Positions 8,949 to 17,561 of a stretch of DNA of 64,000 nt are shown one piece after another. The notes below the pieces were generated by a model. It was not told where the DNA came from. It saw nothing but the letters and a program-made list of their open reading frames with translations, and searched no databases. Origin of the DNA: Streptomyces mirabilis (lineage in GTDB: Bacteria; Actinomycetota; Actinomycetes; Streptomycetales; Streptomycetaceae); contig NZ_CP074102.1 in the NCBI RefSeq assembly GCF_018310535.1, forward strand, positions 124,001-188,000. Direction: 5' to 3'. The stretch's first letter is position 1; every line of letters begins with the position of its first letter. The translations under genes were made by a program, and so were the position numbers.

Positions 8949-9818
8949 ATGTCCCTGCCCCGCATTCCCGGCGTGAACTCCGAGAGCGCCGCGACCGAAC
9001 TGCTCAGGACGCCCGAGCGGCTGGCCGGCAACACCCAGTCCGGCGCGCACCGGCTGATCGCCGGACTCGACGGCGACCCCGAGACGGACGACTGGGGCCT
9101 GCCCCCGACACCGGAGCGTCCGCACCCGGTCGTCCTCGTGCACGGCACGCTCGGCGACCGGGAGTCCGTCTGGCGAAAGCTGGCGCCCGCGCTCCGAACG
9201 GCCGGGCACCACATCTTCCGCCTCAACTACGGTGAACTGCCCACGCTCCCCCGTCTGTACGGTCTCGGTGACATGCGCAAGTCCTCCCAGGAGCTCGCGG
9301 ACTTCGTGGACCGGGTGCTGGTGGACACCAAGGCGTCCAAGGTGGACCTCGTGGGCCACTCGCAGGGCGGGATGCTCCCGCACTACTACCTCAAGTACCT
9401 CGGCGGGACCGGGAAGGTGCGCCGTGTCGTCGGGATCGCGCCCAGCAACCACGGGGTCGAGGTGGCGGGCCTGACGAAGCTGGTCCGCCAGGTCCCGGGT
9501 GTTCAGGCGGTCGTGGAGGACCAGGTGCTCTTCCGTATCAGCCCGGCCTTCACCCAGCTGCTGCACGACTCGGAGTTCGTGGGTGAGCTGGTGGCTCCGG
9601 GCGACACGGTGGACGGCGTCGACTACACCGTCATCTGGTCGACCCGGGACGAGCTGGTCCAGCCTCCCGAGGCCCAGCAGCTGAAGCCCTCCAGGCCGGA
9701 ACACCCGGTCACCAACACCTGCCTCCAGCTCATCGCCCCGCAGAACCGGACCACCCACCTGGCCATGCCGTACGACCCGATCGTGGTGCGGGAGACACTC
9801 AAGGCACTGGCCGACTGA
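8949..9818 (+). CDS. Alpha/beta-hydrolase, class 2 lipase/esterase-like
   Basis: 289 residues, alpha/beta-hydrolase of the lipase 2 (EstA-like) type. Seen: the oxyanion region HPVVLVHGTLGDRESVW near 60 and the nucleophile elbow LVGHSQGGM near 137. There is a likely acid in the region WSTRDELV and a late His in TTHLAMPYD. Most members are secreted, but no signal peptide is visible in this reading. An ideal AAGGAGG precedes ATG 8949. It lies between two strong terminators, so it is its own transcription unit. Whether it belongs to the biosynthetic cluster is unclear; ester hydrolysis of a product is one possibility. Confidence 0.8.
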   Translation: MSLPRIPGVNSESAATELLRTPERLAGNTQSGAHRLIAGLDGDPETDDWGLPPTPERPHPVVLVHGTLGDRESVWRKLAPALRTAGHHIFRLNYGELPTLPRLYGLGDMRKSSQELADFVDRVLVDTKASKVDLVGHSQGGMLPHYYLKYLGGTGKVRRVVGIAPSNHGVEVAGLTKLVRQVPGVQAVVEDQVLFRISPAFTQLLHDSEFVGELVAPGDTVDGVDYTVIWSTRDELVQPPEAQQLKPSRPEHPVTNTCLQLIAPQNRTTHLAMPYDPIVVRETLKALAD

Positions 9819-9866
9819 GTCCCGTACGACGCCGAAGCACCCGTACGACGATGGAATGGACGAAAG

Positions 9867-9909
9867 GGAGGGGGTGGTGCGGGCCCGGTCGGCCCGCACC
9901 ACCCCCTCC
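9867..9909. terminator. Bidirectional terminator hairpin
   Basis: Perfect 19-bp stem (9867-9885 with 9891-9909), loop CGGTC, placed between the convergent lipase (+) and secreted-protein (-) genes. Confidence 0.85.
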
Positions 9910-9923
9910 TTCGCCCGGTCGGC

Positions 9924-10526
9924 TCAGAACGCCGTGCAGCGGCCCTTCTCACCGGGCCAGAAGCAGACCTGGCCGATGACGTCGAAGCCCGCGACGCCGT
10001 CCGGGGTGATCTTGTCGAATCGGGGTGTGGGGATCTGCAGCCCATTGATCCCGTCGCCGGCGAGCGGGCCGCTCGTCACGGTGCGCTCGGGCACAGGGCT
10101 GCCCTGCTTGAGGTCACCCTTGAAGTAGAGGCTGCCGACCTCACCCGTGTTCCAGGTGCCCACGCCGTTGCCCTCCACGGAGAAGGTCGGCGGCAGCACA
10201 CCGAATCTTCCGGTGCCGTTGACGGCGAAGACGATGTCGGTCAGCTGTGGTGCCGCCCCATTGGGCGAGCGGCAGTCCAGGTACCCGATGTGCCCGGTCA
10301 CCTCGGCCTCCTTGACCCGCACACTGAGCGGCGGACTGAAGTTCACCTCGGCGTCGAGGCGGCACACGAGGTCGGGGACCGGTGCGGCCCGTACAGCGGC
10401 CGGTTCGGCCTGGGCCGCGGGGGCGGCCAGGGCCGTGCCCGCGAGGAGGGCGGCGGTCAGCACCGACCTCCTGCCGAGGCGGGACAGCGGGGGCATCTTC
10501 GATTTCGCCTTCACCGAGAACGTCAC
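9924..10526 (-). CDS. Secreted protein of unknown function
   Basis: About 200 residues with a clear export signal: a basic N-region with SRLGRRS, a hydrophobic stretch (VLTAALLAGTALAA) and an Ala-rich cleavage site APAAQAE. The arginine pair suggests possible Tat export. The mature part is beta-rich with Cys at VCRLD, LDCRS, VCFWP and GRCTAF, so two disulfides are possible. I chose GTG 10526 because AGGAAAGGA lies about 10 bases upstream; the frame is open to 10568 within the desaturase gene. The family is seen in Streptomyces but its function is unknown to me. Last gene of the minus-strand arm, 19 bp after the desaturase, so probably co-transcribed. Confidence 0.7.
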   Translation of the reverse strand: MTFSVKAKSKMPPLSRLGRRSVLTAALLAGTALAAPAAQAEPAAVRAAPVPDLVCRLDAEVNFSPPLSVRVKEAEVTGHIGYLDCRSPNGAAPQLTDIVFAVNGTGRFGVLPPTFSVEGNGVGTWNTGEVGSLYFKGDLKQGSPVPERTVTSGPLAGDGINGLQIPTPRFDKITPDGVAGFDVIGQVCFWPGEKGRCTAF

Positions 10527-10545
10527 TGCGTCTGGTTCCTTTCCT

Positions 10546-11598
10546 TCACGCCGTGGTCGTGGTGCCACGGAGAACTTCGCTCGCGGAGCCGAGGTGCTCG
10601 GCGAGGTCGCGGTACGACTCCAGGACGCCCGTCTCGACGTACGGGATCTCCCTCTCGACGCAGAACTGCTTGACGAGCGGATAGGCGCGGCGCAGCGCCG
10701 CCCTGGGCATGCCGGGGAAGAGGTGGTGCTCGATCTGGTAGTTGAGACCGCCGTAGAAGAAGTCGCCGATGTACCCGGTGGGCAGGGTGCGCGAGGTGAG
10801 GACCTGGCGCTCCAGCCAGCTCCACTCCTTGCCCACGCGGGTCGGCAGGCCCTTGTGGTTGACGGCGAAACCGAGGCCGAGCAGATACCCGAGGAGGACC
10901 TGGTGGACGGCGAGGAAAAGCAGGACGGACGGCCAGGGCAGGAGCACGAAGAGCGCGCCGAAGAACAGCACCGCGTGCAGCACCATCAGGCCGCCCTCCA
11001 GGAGGGGCTTGCGCAGCGCCCGGCGGCGCAGGGCGATGACGCCGGCGATGCGCAGCACCAGGGCTTCGAGGCCCAGCAGCGGGAAGAACAGATAGCGCTG
11101 GTTGGCGGCGAGGAAGCGGGCGAATCCCTTGCGGTCCTGGGCCTGTTCGGGTGCGAAGACGGCCACGCGGCGCAGGATGTCGGGGTCGAGCTCCAGGTGG
11201 TTGGGGTGGTTGTGGTGCCGGTTGTGATGCTGCACCCACCAGCCGAAGCAGACCCCGAGCATCAGGTTCCCGTGGACCAGACCGAGGGCCTGGATGAACC
11301 TGCGGGACCGGGTGATCTGACGGTGTCCCGCGTCGTGCACGATGAAGGCGAGCTGCTCGTGCCAGACGGCGAGCCAGACCGCGGCCAGGACCACCTTCCA
11401 CCAGGTGCCGCCGGAGAAGACCAGCGCGGCCCAGCCGAGGGCGTTCATCAGCCAGACCACCGCGATCCCGGTCACGTACTGGCCCGTGCGGGGCCGCATG
11501 AGCCCGGCGGCCTGGACGCGCCGGGTCAGTTCGCGGAAGTCCTCGTCCTGCGCGGCCGGTTCATGCGGTGAGGAGTTGACTGCCGGGCTGTCGGTCAT
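10546..11598 (-). CDS. Membrane fatty-acid desaturase (three His boxes)
   Basis: 350 residues with the three histidine clusters of membrane di-iron desaturases: HDAGH near 88, HHNRHH near 120, and QIEHH near 290. The glutamine variant of the third box is typical of front-end-type or linear-substrate acyl desaturases. Hydrophobic pairs occur around 45-85 and 175-245. Reaction expected: O2-dependent introduction of a cis double bond into an acyl chain. In this cluster it could make the alkene of an azodyrecin-like side chain (inference). It lies in the minus-strand operon downstream of the di-iron azoxy-synthase candidate. Confidence 0.88.
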   Translation of the reverse strand: MTDSPAVNSSPHEPAAQDEDFRELTRRVQAAGLMRPRTGQYVTGIAVVWLMNALGWAALVFSGGTWWKVVLAAVWLAVWHEQLAFIVHDAGHRQITRSRRFIQALGLVHGNLMLGVCFGWWVQHHNRHHNHPNHLELDPDILRRVAVFAPEQAQDRKGFARFLAANQRYLFFPLLGLEALVLRIAGVIALRRRALRKPLLEGGLMVLHAVLFFGALFVLLPWPSVLLFLAVHQVLLGYLLGLGFAVNHKGLPTRVGKEWSWLERQVLTSRTLPTGYIGDFFYGGLNYQIEHHLFPGMPRAALRRAYPLVKQFCVEREIPYVETGVLESYRDLAEHLGSASEVLRGTTTTA

Positions 11599-11661
11599 CG
11601 GTGTGCCACCGACCCTTCCGTTGTTGGACGCCCGCGATGCGGGCGGGTGTGCGCGGCCTGT

Positions 11662-12621
11662 TCACGAGGTCAGGCCCATGTCGGTGAGGCGCGCTTCCTG
11701 GGTGACGCGCGACCATTCCGCGGCGGCGAGCATCCGTTCCTCGGCGGTGGTGTCGACCAGGCGGCGGCCCGGCCACAGCTCGTAGTCGCCTGCGAGGTCG
11801 CGGTGCTGGTCCAGCCCCTGCTGGTAGAGCTGTTCGCGGCGGAAGGTCATCTGCTGCACGGGGAGTTCGGACCACAACCGCATACCGCGCGCGACGAGTT
11901 CGCCGATCCGCTCCAGCTCCTCGGGGTGTTGCCGGACATGGCGGCGGACGATCGTGGTGCCCACCGACAGATGCCGGATCTCGTCGATGCCCGCGGCGCG
12001 TTCGATCTCGGCGGCGGGTGCGTCGAAGGGCCGCCATTTGCGCTCGCTCAGCTCGGCGGTGGGCGCGAGGACCCCCTCCACCAGGACGGTGAGGGTGATC
12101 ACGCCGCCGATGTAGTCGCGTTCCTTCTCCATGACGGCGAGCCCGAACTCCTCCAGGGGATTCAGGACGGCGTCCCGGTCGACCCCGGCGAGCGACTCCA
12201 TGGTGGCTTCCAACTCGTTCTGTGGTACGCCCAGTTCGAGCAGGTGTCCGCGGAAGGCGTAGGCGTGCCGGGCCTCGTCCATCAGCTGGGAGGTGTAGAA
12301 GTCCATCTCGGCGAGGTCGGGGGCGTACGCGACGAGGAAGGAGATGGCGCGGGCCGCCTTCTCCTCCGCCATCGAGCGGAAGGCGAGCTCCTGCATGACG
12401 GCCTGGCGCAGCGGGCCGTCCACCATCATGTGGTCCGGGACCGGCACGTCCGGGGAGCGGCCCAGGGGATCGCCGCCGAGGGTGCCTTCCGGTACGGCCC
12501 GGAACCAGTAGCCGAGGTCGCAGCCCTCCGGTGTCAGCTCGGTGCGCAGCGCGCCTTCCAGGAGGCCCGGGGCGCGGTGGCGGTCGGCCTCCACCGGGAA
12601 CTTCTCGATGGATGTGGTCAT
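11662..12621 (-). CDS. Four-helix di-iron oxygenase, azoxy synthase candidate (VlmB-like)
   Basis: 319 residues, ferritin-like/ribonucleotide-reductase-R2-like helical fold. The full carboxylate-His ligand set is visible: Glu86/87 in SMAEEKAAR, E116xxH119 in DEARH, Glu182 in LVEGVL, and E214xxH217 in DEIRH. In valanimycin biosynthesis a non-heme di-iron protein (VlmB) oxidises a hydrazine through azo to azoxy. The neighbouring VlmA-like and VlmO-like genes point to the same role here. Start ATG 12621 has AAAGG just upstream. It lies 45 bp after the DUF2156 gene in one operon. The fold is clear; the azoxy assignment rests on context and remembered family relations. Confidence 0.75.
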   Translation of the reverse strand: MTTSIEKFPVEADRHRAPGLLEGALRTELTPEGCDLGYWFRAVPEGTLGGDPLGRSPDVPVPDHMMVDGPLRQAVMQELAFRSMAEEKAARAISFLVAYAPDLAEMDFYTSQLMDEARHAYAFRGHLLELGVPQNELEATMESLAGVDRDAVLNPLEEFGLAVMEKERDYIGGVITLTVLVEGVLAPTAELSERKWRPFDAPAAEIERAAGIDEIRHLSVGTTIVRRHVRQHPEELERIGELVARGMRLWSELPVQQMTFRREQLYQQGLDQHRDLAGDYELWPGRRLVDTTAEERMLAAAEWSRVTQEARLTDMGLTS

Positions 12622-12666
12622 TTCAGCCTTTCTGAGTCATGGGGACGGCCGGGGCCCTGGAGCGGG

Positions 12667-13683
12667 TCAGACCGACTTGGTGAGGCGCATCAGCTGCCAG
12701 ACGGCGCCGGGGCTCACCCGGCCCTGGAAGGCCAGGTACTCCGGTTCGATGAGCTGTGGGCGCCATTTGAGCTTGAAGGACTCCTGGGCGGCCGCCGGAT
12801 AGACGGCGCGCCCCTTGGCCGCCAGCACCTCCACGCAGCGGTGCAGGAAGGCGCTGGTCGGGCCGGGTGCGGCCGTGTCCGGGCCGAGCTGGACGAACGG
12901 GGTGAAGCCGAGGTGCAGCCAGCCGCAGCCCTCGTCCTGGAACCGGCGCAGCGCGGTGGCGAACAGCAGTTCCACCGTGCCGGGCGGTGCGTCCGGGAGC
13001 CGCCGTGTGAGGTCGTACAGCCAGCCGGCGTGTTCGCCGAAGACCGGTGAGTACGACACGTAACCGACCGTCCGCCCCTCGTGGACGGCGGTGAACAGGC
13101 GCCGGTGCGGTGCGCCGGGGCCGCCGCGCTCGCCGATCAGGAACTCGAGTTCCTTGACGTGCCGGCCCTTGGCGCGCAGCCAGGCGGCGTCCACCGCGTC
13201 GAGCGCCGTGGTGACGTCTTCGCCGTCCCGCTCCCCGGCGGGCACCTCGACGACCGAAACCCCTTCTCTGCGAGCCCGGTTGACCATGTTGCGCACCTTG
13301 ACCATGCGCTGTCCGCCGAGGCTGTACCCGTCGAGCGCGATGCTGAAGGAGGCGCCGAACTGGTTGACGACGAAGCCGTGTCCGGCGTGCAGTTCGGCCT
13401 GCGGGCGGGAGAGCTGGACGGCGGCGACCCGACGTCGCTCACTGCCGGCCCGCGCGAGCAGCGCGGTCAGCAGGCTCGGCTGGTCCTCCACCGCGCATAC
13501 GGGGCCGCCCAGTTGGAACAGGTGTCGTCGGCCGGCCTCCCGGTACGGGACGAAGCCGTCGACACCGTCCGTGCGGAAGCGGCGGTTCCCGCTGTTCATC
13601 GCGAGGAAGGCGCTGCTGTGGCTGCCGTACCTGCGCAGCATCTCGTACGCCTCCGTGTCGGCCGGCGCCTGTGCGGCGCTCAC
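12667..13683 (-). CDS. DUF2156/LPG-synthase-like aminoacyl transferase, seryl-transfer candidate (VlmA-like)
   Basis: 338 residues with the double GNAT fold of the C-terminal domain of lysyl-phosphatidylglycerol synthases (DUF2156). Seen: SHSSAFLAMNSGNRRF near 22, PVCAVEDQ, GGQRMVKVRNMVNRARREG near 125, WLYDLTRR near 225 and the C-terminal SFKLKWRP, all landmarks of the family. These enzymes move an amino acid from charged tRNA to an acceptor. VlmA does this with seryl-tRNA and an alkylhydroxylamine. I infer the same role here. GTG 13683 overlaps the stop of the membrane-protein gene. No dedicated seryl-tRNA synthetase is in the window, unlike valanimycin's VlmL, so the housekeeping enzyme would have to supply Ser-tRNA. 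Confidence 0.78.
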   Translation of the reverse strand: MSAAQAPADTEAYEMLRRYGSHSSAFLAMNSGNRRFRTDGVDGFVPYREAGRRHLFQLGGPVCAVEDQPSLLTALLARAGSERRRVAAVQLSRPQAELHAGHGFVVNQFGASFSIALDGYSLGGQRMVKVRNMVNRARREGVSVVEVPAGERDGEDVTTALDAVDAAWLRAKGRHVKELEFLIGERGGPGAPHRRLFTAVHEGRTVGYVSYSPVFGEHAGWLYDLTRRLPDAPPGTVELLFATALRRFQDEGCGWLHLGFTPFVQLGPDTAAPGPTSAFLHRCVEVLAAKGRAVYPAAAQESFKLKWRPQLIEPEYLAFQGRVSPGAVWQLMRLTKSV

Positions 13684-14153
13684 CGCACCGCCGCCTTGTG
13701 CCAGGGGACGGTGGCGAAGTCCCTCAGCGGGCCCTGGACGGCGGGGTGCGGAACCGGCTCGAAGGACACGGTGAACGACTTGGCGAAGTTACCGAACAGC
13801 GCCCGGTCCCCGAAGAGATGGATGGGCAGCACCAGCAGCGCCCACTCCCATCCGTACGCCAGGACCCAGGCGCCGAGGACCGCGCCCTGCACGCTCAGGC
13901 TGTGCATGGTGTTGTAGAGCACGTAGTAGACGCGGGAGACCTGCTGGTCGGGGCTGCGGTGGTAGGCGAGCGCGCCCGGCAGATAGCCGATGACGTCGAC
14001 GTAGGCGAACAGGACGACGGCGACCCACCAGCGCACCTCGGCCAGGTGCGCGAGGAAGAATCCCGCGGCCACCAGGAGCCCGAGCAGGTATTCGAGGCGC
14101 AGCAGCCGGTAGGTGGTGGGGGTCTGGCAGAGATTGTGGCCGTCCACGGTCAC
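13680..14153 (-). CDS. Small membrane protein, hydrazine synthase candidate (VlmO-like)
   Basis: 157 residues with about four hydrophobic segments (20-38, 42-60, 85-100, 103-116). Histidines stand at membrane edges: H36, H65 in YHRSP, H84 in NTMHSL and H112 in IHLFGDR. That pattern suits a membrane metal site. In azoxy pathways a membrane-bound metalloenzyme (VlmO) rearranges the O-seryl hydroxylamine into a hydrazine. This gene stands between the carboxyl methyltransferase and the seryl-transferase, coupled to both by GTGA overlaps. The GTG 14153 start is fixed by that overlap; the frame is open far upstream, but that part is a shadow of the methyltransferase. Homology to VlmO is inferred, not computed. 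Confidence 0.65.
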   Translation of the reverse strand: MTVDGHNLCQTPTTYRLLRLEYLLGLLVAAGFFLAHLAEVRWWVAVVLFAYVDVIGYLPGALAYHRSPDQQVSRVYYVLYNTMHSLSVQGAVLGAWVLAYGWEWALLVLPIHLFGDRALFGNFAKSFTVSFEPVPHPAVQGPLRDFATVPWHKAAVR

Positions 14154-15064
14154 CGCCCGCCGACCGGGCTCGTCCCGTCGTCCGGGGTCGCCCCGCCCTC
14201 CGGAATCGTCGCGGTGACCAGGATCATGCTGTCCGTCTCGACCCCCGAGAACGCGGCCAGATGCGGGGCGAACCGCTCGACGGCGTACGGCAGTGCCAGC
14301 AGGTCCGCGACGCGCGCCTGCCAGCCGTGGCCGCCCCACCAGCGCTCCGCGTCCGCGAGGTGCCACACCCATGGTGTCCCCGTGCCGGACAGGGCCTCCA
14401 GCCAGGGCTTCACGAAGGGCGAGTCGGCGGTGTCGGCGTTGAGGCACTCGGCGCCGAGGCTGCTGCCCGGCGCGGAGAGCGCGCTCACCGTGCCGATCAG
14501 CCGCTCCACCGCCTCCGGTGCCAGATAGAAGAGCAGCCCCTCGCACAGCCAGGCGGTGGGCCGGCCGGGGTCGAACCCGGCGGCGAGCAGCGCGCCGCGC
14601 CAGTCGCCCAGCAGGTCGGCGGCGACCGTGGTGCGCCGGGCGGTGTCCGGCGTACGTCCGTCGACGACCCGTGTCTTGAAGGTCTGTACGGCCGGCAGGT
14701 CGACCTCGAAGACATGGGTTCCGGCGGGCCAGTCGAGCCGGAAGGCACGGGTGTCGAGCCCCGCTCCCAGCAGGACGACCTGCGCGCGTCCCTCCCGGGT
14801 CGTGGCGAGCAGGTGGTCGTCGAAGAAGCGGGTGCGGACGGCCAGCCAGTCGGGCAGCACCTTCTGCAGGACGCCGGCTCCCGGCGGGGCGCCGGCCGCC
14901 CCGGCGGCGTCCAGGAACTCGCCCGCGAGCCGGTCGTCGAAGAGGGCGTCCGTCCGCGCGGACTCCTGGGCCCGCATGCGGACGGTCCACAGGGCCGTCT
15001 CCGAGACCCCGTCCAGGGCGCCGGGAGCCGCTTCGCGCTGAGCGTCGTGTTGCTGCATGGGCAT
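14150..15064 (-). CDS. Leucine-carboxyl-methyltransferase-family O-methyltransferase
   Basis: About 304 residues, SAM-dependent methyltransferase of the Ppm1/Tcmp family (Pfam LCM). Seen: TALWTVRMRAQES near the start, RTRFFDDHLL near 80, the SAM loop VVLLGAGLDTRAFRL near 98, VFEVDLP near 118, and LCEGLLFYL near 173. Members methylate carboxyl groups. A terminal methyl ester on an azoxy product would fit, since azodyrecins are reported as methyl esters made late in the pathway (recalled, unverified). I start at ATG 15064 with AAAGGA 7 bases upstream; an ATG at 15094 lacks a site. The stop overlaps the next start (GTGA). Confidence 0.82.
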   Translation of the reverse strand: MPMQQHDAQREAAPGALDGVSETALWTVRMRAQESARTDALFDDRLAGEFLDAAGAAGAPPGAGVLQKVLPDWLAVRTRFFDDHLLATTREGRAQVVLLGAGLDTRAFRLDWPAGTHVFEVDLPAVQTFKTRVVDGRTPDTARRTTVAADLLGDWRGALLAAGFDPGRPTAWLCEGLLFYLAPEAVERLIGTVSALSAPGSSLGAECLNADTADSPFVKPWLEALSGTGTPWVWHLADAERWWGGHGWQARVADLLALPYAVERFAPHLAAFSGVETDSMILVTATIPEGGATPDDGTSPVGGR

Positions 15065-15140
15065 GGGTGATTCCTTTGGGCGTGCGGTTGACATGGGCTG
15101 TGGATGGGGGTGCTGACGGTGGATCGGGTGGTGGGACGGG

Positions 15141-16712
15141 TCAGCGGGGCGTGCGGCGGCGGTCGAGGAACAGGGCCGCCGCGCCCAGTGCCATCAGGCC
15201 GCGCGAGGGTGACCAGGGCCGCTGTCCGCCCATGGAGGAGGGCGTGTGCGGCTCGTGGAGCTGGAGCGCGAACTGGCGGTTGGCCGCGTCGGAGAGCAGC
15301 CCGCGCCACTGTTCGGGGGCGGACGCGGCGGCCGAGAGCAGGTCCATCGTGTTGCGGGCGACCTGGTCCACGGAGAAGTACTCGCGGATCAGCGCCAGGA
15401 TGATCCCGCGCGCCTCCGCCTTGAAGACCTCCGCGAGGGCGATGTCCGGCGCGAGACAGCGCACCGAACCCTCCAGGTTCGCGAAGGACTTGCCAAGCAG
15501 GGAGATGGCGGGCGCCGAGCCGATGCCCCGCCGGGTCGCCTTCTCCAGGACGGTGGTCAGGGACACCCCGAAGTTGATGTCCTCCAGGGAGGCGGTGGCG
15601 ACCTTGGGGACCAGCGCGGCCATGTCGGCGGCGAACGCGGGCAGGTTCGACCAGGCGGTGACCCGGCCCATGTCGGCCCACGCGTGGGCGAGACCGTGGC
15701 CGTCGTTCTGCGCGATGGCCATGAGCAGGGGCAGCAGCTGGAGGCTGGTGCGCCGGTCGAGGCGGCCGACCATGCCCCAGTCGATGAGGGTGGCCGGACC
15801 GCCGGGCAGCGCGAAGACGTTGCCCGCGTGCGGGTCGGCGTGGAACATCCGGTCGACGAAGTACCCGCGGTACATGAAGCGCAGCAGGTCCTTGCCGATG
15901 TCCGTGCGCTCCCGGTCGCTGAACGAGCGGCGGTCGAGATGACGCACGGAGGTGCCGGGCGCCAGCGACTGGATCAGCACCTTGGGGGTGGCGTGGACGA
16001 CCCGGGGCACGGCCAGCGACGGATAGCGGCGGATGTTCTCGCGGGCCTCGTCCATGTTGCGGGCCTCGCCGGTGAAGTCCAGCTCGGGTTCCATCGCGTC
16101 GAAGATGGAGCCGAGCATCGCCTCGACGTCGATGACCTCGTTGAATCGGGGTGCGGTACGGGCGACGATCCGGGACGCCTTGCGCATCAGTGCCATGTCC
16201 GCGCGGACGGTGTCCCGGATCCCGGGCCGCTGGATCTTCACCACGGCGGGCCGGCCGCCGGGCAGGGTCACCCGGTAGACCTGGGCCAGCGAGGCCGCCC
16301 CGAGCGGGCGGACCGTCTCGATGTCGTCGAAGCGGCGCTTCCAGTCCGTTCCCAGCTCCTCCTGGAGCACGGGCTCGAAGAGGGCGAAGGGCTGGACGTC
16401 GACCTGGTCGTGGAGGTTCTGCAGTTCGCCGATCATGGAGGCGGGCACCATGTCGGGCCGGGTGGAGAGGATCTGGCCGAGCTTCACGTAGAACGGGCCG
16501 AGGCTCTCCAGGGCGTGCCGCACCGCCTTCGCACGGCGTGCCCCGTCCACGGAGGTGGTCCCGTCCCCGGCGGAGGCCTCGCCTTCCGCCGGGGAGTTCG
16601 GGTCCTGCCGGGACCGCCGGCGCTCCCGCGTCACCTGGCCGACCTCGTCGGCGACGAGGCTTCCCAGCACCTTCACAACCAGCCGGAGCCGACTGCCGAG
16701 CATGGCACCCAT
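15141..16712 (-). CDS. AarF/UbiB/ABC1-family atypical kinase
   Basis: 523 residues with the marks of the UbiB family: the KxGQ motif in FYVKLGQILSTRPDMVP near 73, the Ala-rich nucleotide loop LGAASLAQVYR near 138, the lysine of AVVKIQRPG near 155, and catalytic-loop features HADPHAGN and DWGMVGRL near 315-335. A C-terminal hydrophobic stretch (LMALGAAALFL) may anchor it in the membrane. UbiB proteins support lipid-tail intermediates in quinone synthesis, some as ATPases. Here it may extract or present membrane-embedded fatty intermediates (inference). AGGAGG lies 9 bases before ATG 16712. It leads the minus-strand operon. Confidence 0.85.
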   Translation of the reverse strand: MGAMLGSRLRLVVKVLGSLVADEVGQVTRERRRSRQDPNSPAEGEASAGDGTTSVDGARRAKAVRHALESLGPFYVKLGQILSTRPDMVPASMIGELQNLHDQVDVQPFALFEPVLQEELGTDWKRRFDDIETVRPLGAASLAQVYRVTLPGGRPAVVKIQRPGIRDTVRADMALMRKASRIVARTAPRFNEVIDVEAMLGSIFDAMEPELDFTGEARNMDEARENIRRYPSLAVPRVVHATPKVLIQSLAPGTSVRHLDRRSFSDRERTDIGKDLLRFMYRGYFVDRMFHADPHAGNVFALPGGPATLIDWGMVGRLDRRTSLQLLPLLMAIAQNDGHGLAHAWADMGRVTAWSNLPAFAADMAALVPKVATASLEDINFGVSLTTVLEKATRRGIGSAPAISLLGKSFANLEGSVRCLAPDIALAEVFKAEARGIILALIREYFSVDQVARNTMDLLSAAASAPEQWRGLLSDAANRQFALQLHEPHTPSSMGGQRPWSPSRGLMALGAAALFLDRRRTPR

Positions 16713-16845
16713 GTGTCACAACCTCCTGTGCCTGACGAGTTCCGTCGGTCATCCGTGCGATCGCCCACGCACGTGGGTCATGCGGCGCGATCACTCACCC
16801 GAGGTGAGGCGGTACGCGCCCGGTGAGCCCCGGTTCAGCGGCGGC

Positions 16846-17460
16846 TCAGCCGCTCTTCCTCGCCGCCGGTGCCCGCCCGGCGCCCGCCATGGCGCCGGCC
16901 ACCCCCTGGACGCCCTCCAGCACGTTCACCAGGGAGGCGACGAGCTCGGAGAGCTGGGCGATCTGCCGGGGAAGCGCGGCCAGGCCCTCCGCCATGTCGG
17001 CCGCGCCCGAGACGGCCGAGGCCGCCCCGCCGGCGACCTGTCCGAGCGCGCCCAGCGGATTGGCACCGCCGAGGGCGCCGAGCGGGTTCGCGCCGCCGCC
17101 CGCGAGGGCCGCGAGCGGATTGGGCGCCCCACCGCCCAGCGCGGCCAGCGGGTTGGGCGCCGCGCCGGCCAGAGCGGCCAGCGGGTTGGCGGCGCCGAGG
17201 CCGGCCGCGGCGTTGGCCGCGTTGGCGAGTGCGGCCACGGGGTTGGCCACGCCGCCGAGGGCGGACAGCGCGCTGACCGTCCGCAGCACATCGCCGGGAA
17301 GCCCGTTCAGCGCCTGATACGGATTTCCCGGGGTGAGCCAATCCGCGGAATGCGAATCGTCGCCTTTCCGGTCGAGAATTTCATCGAATGCCTTCTTGGT
17401 GCTGTCGGCGATATCGCCGATGAAATCCTTGATGGTGTCCTGGGTGTTATTCTTGCTCAC
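16846..17460 (-). CDS. Ala/Gly-rich repeat protein of unknown function
   Basis: 204 residues. N-terminal 45 residues are charged and helical (KDFIGDIADSTKKAFDEIL). Then comes a low-complexity segment in which NP[LV][AG]AL recurs at residues 73, 92, 103, 114, 125 and 133, with 11-residue spacing in the middle. The last 50 residues form amphipathic helices (LPRQIAQLSELVASLVNVLEG). No signal peptide. The layout recalls granule- or lipid-associated proteins, but I do not recognise a family. GTG 17460 has AAAGGG upstream; ATG 17475 in frame is weaker. It sits just upstream of the UbiB operon and may be made with it. The DNA repeats make this stretch liable to copy-number change. Confidence 0.65.
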   Translation of the reverse strand: MSKNNTQDTIKDFIGDIADSTKKAFDEILDRKGDDSHSADWLTPGNPYQALNGLPGDVLRTVSALSALGGVANPVAALANAANAAAGLGAANPLAALAGAAPNPLAALGGGAPNPLAALAGGGANPLGALGGANPLGALGQVAGGAASAVSGAADMAEGLAALPRQIAQLSELVASLVNVLEGVQGVAGAMAGAGRAPAARKSG

Positions 17461-17561
17461 GGTCACTACCCTTTCCATCTCACCCGCACTCCCGGAATTC
17501 GGGAGCCGTTTTCGTCCCCACTCCCGGCCTGCGCCGGACGCGGGAGGAATGCGGAAATCCG

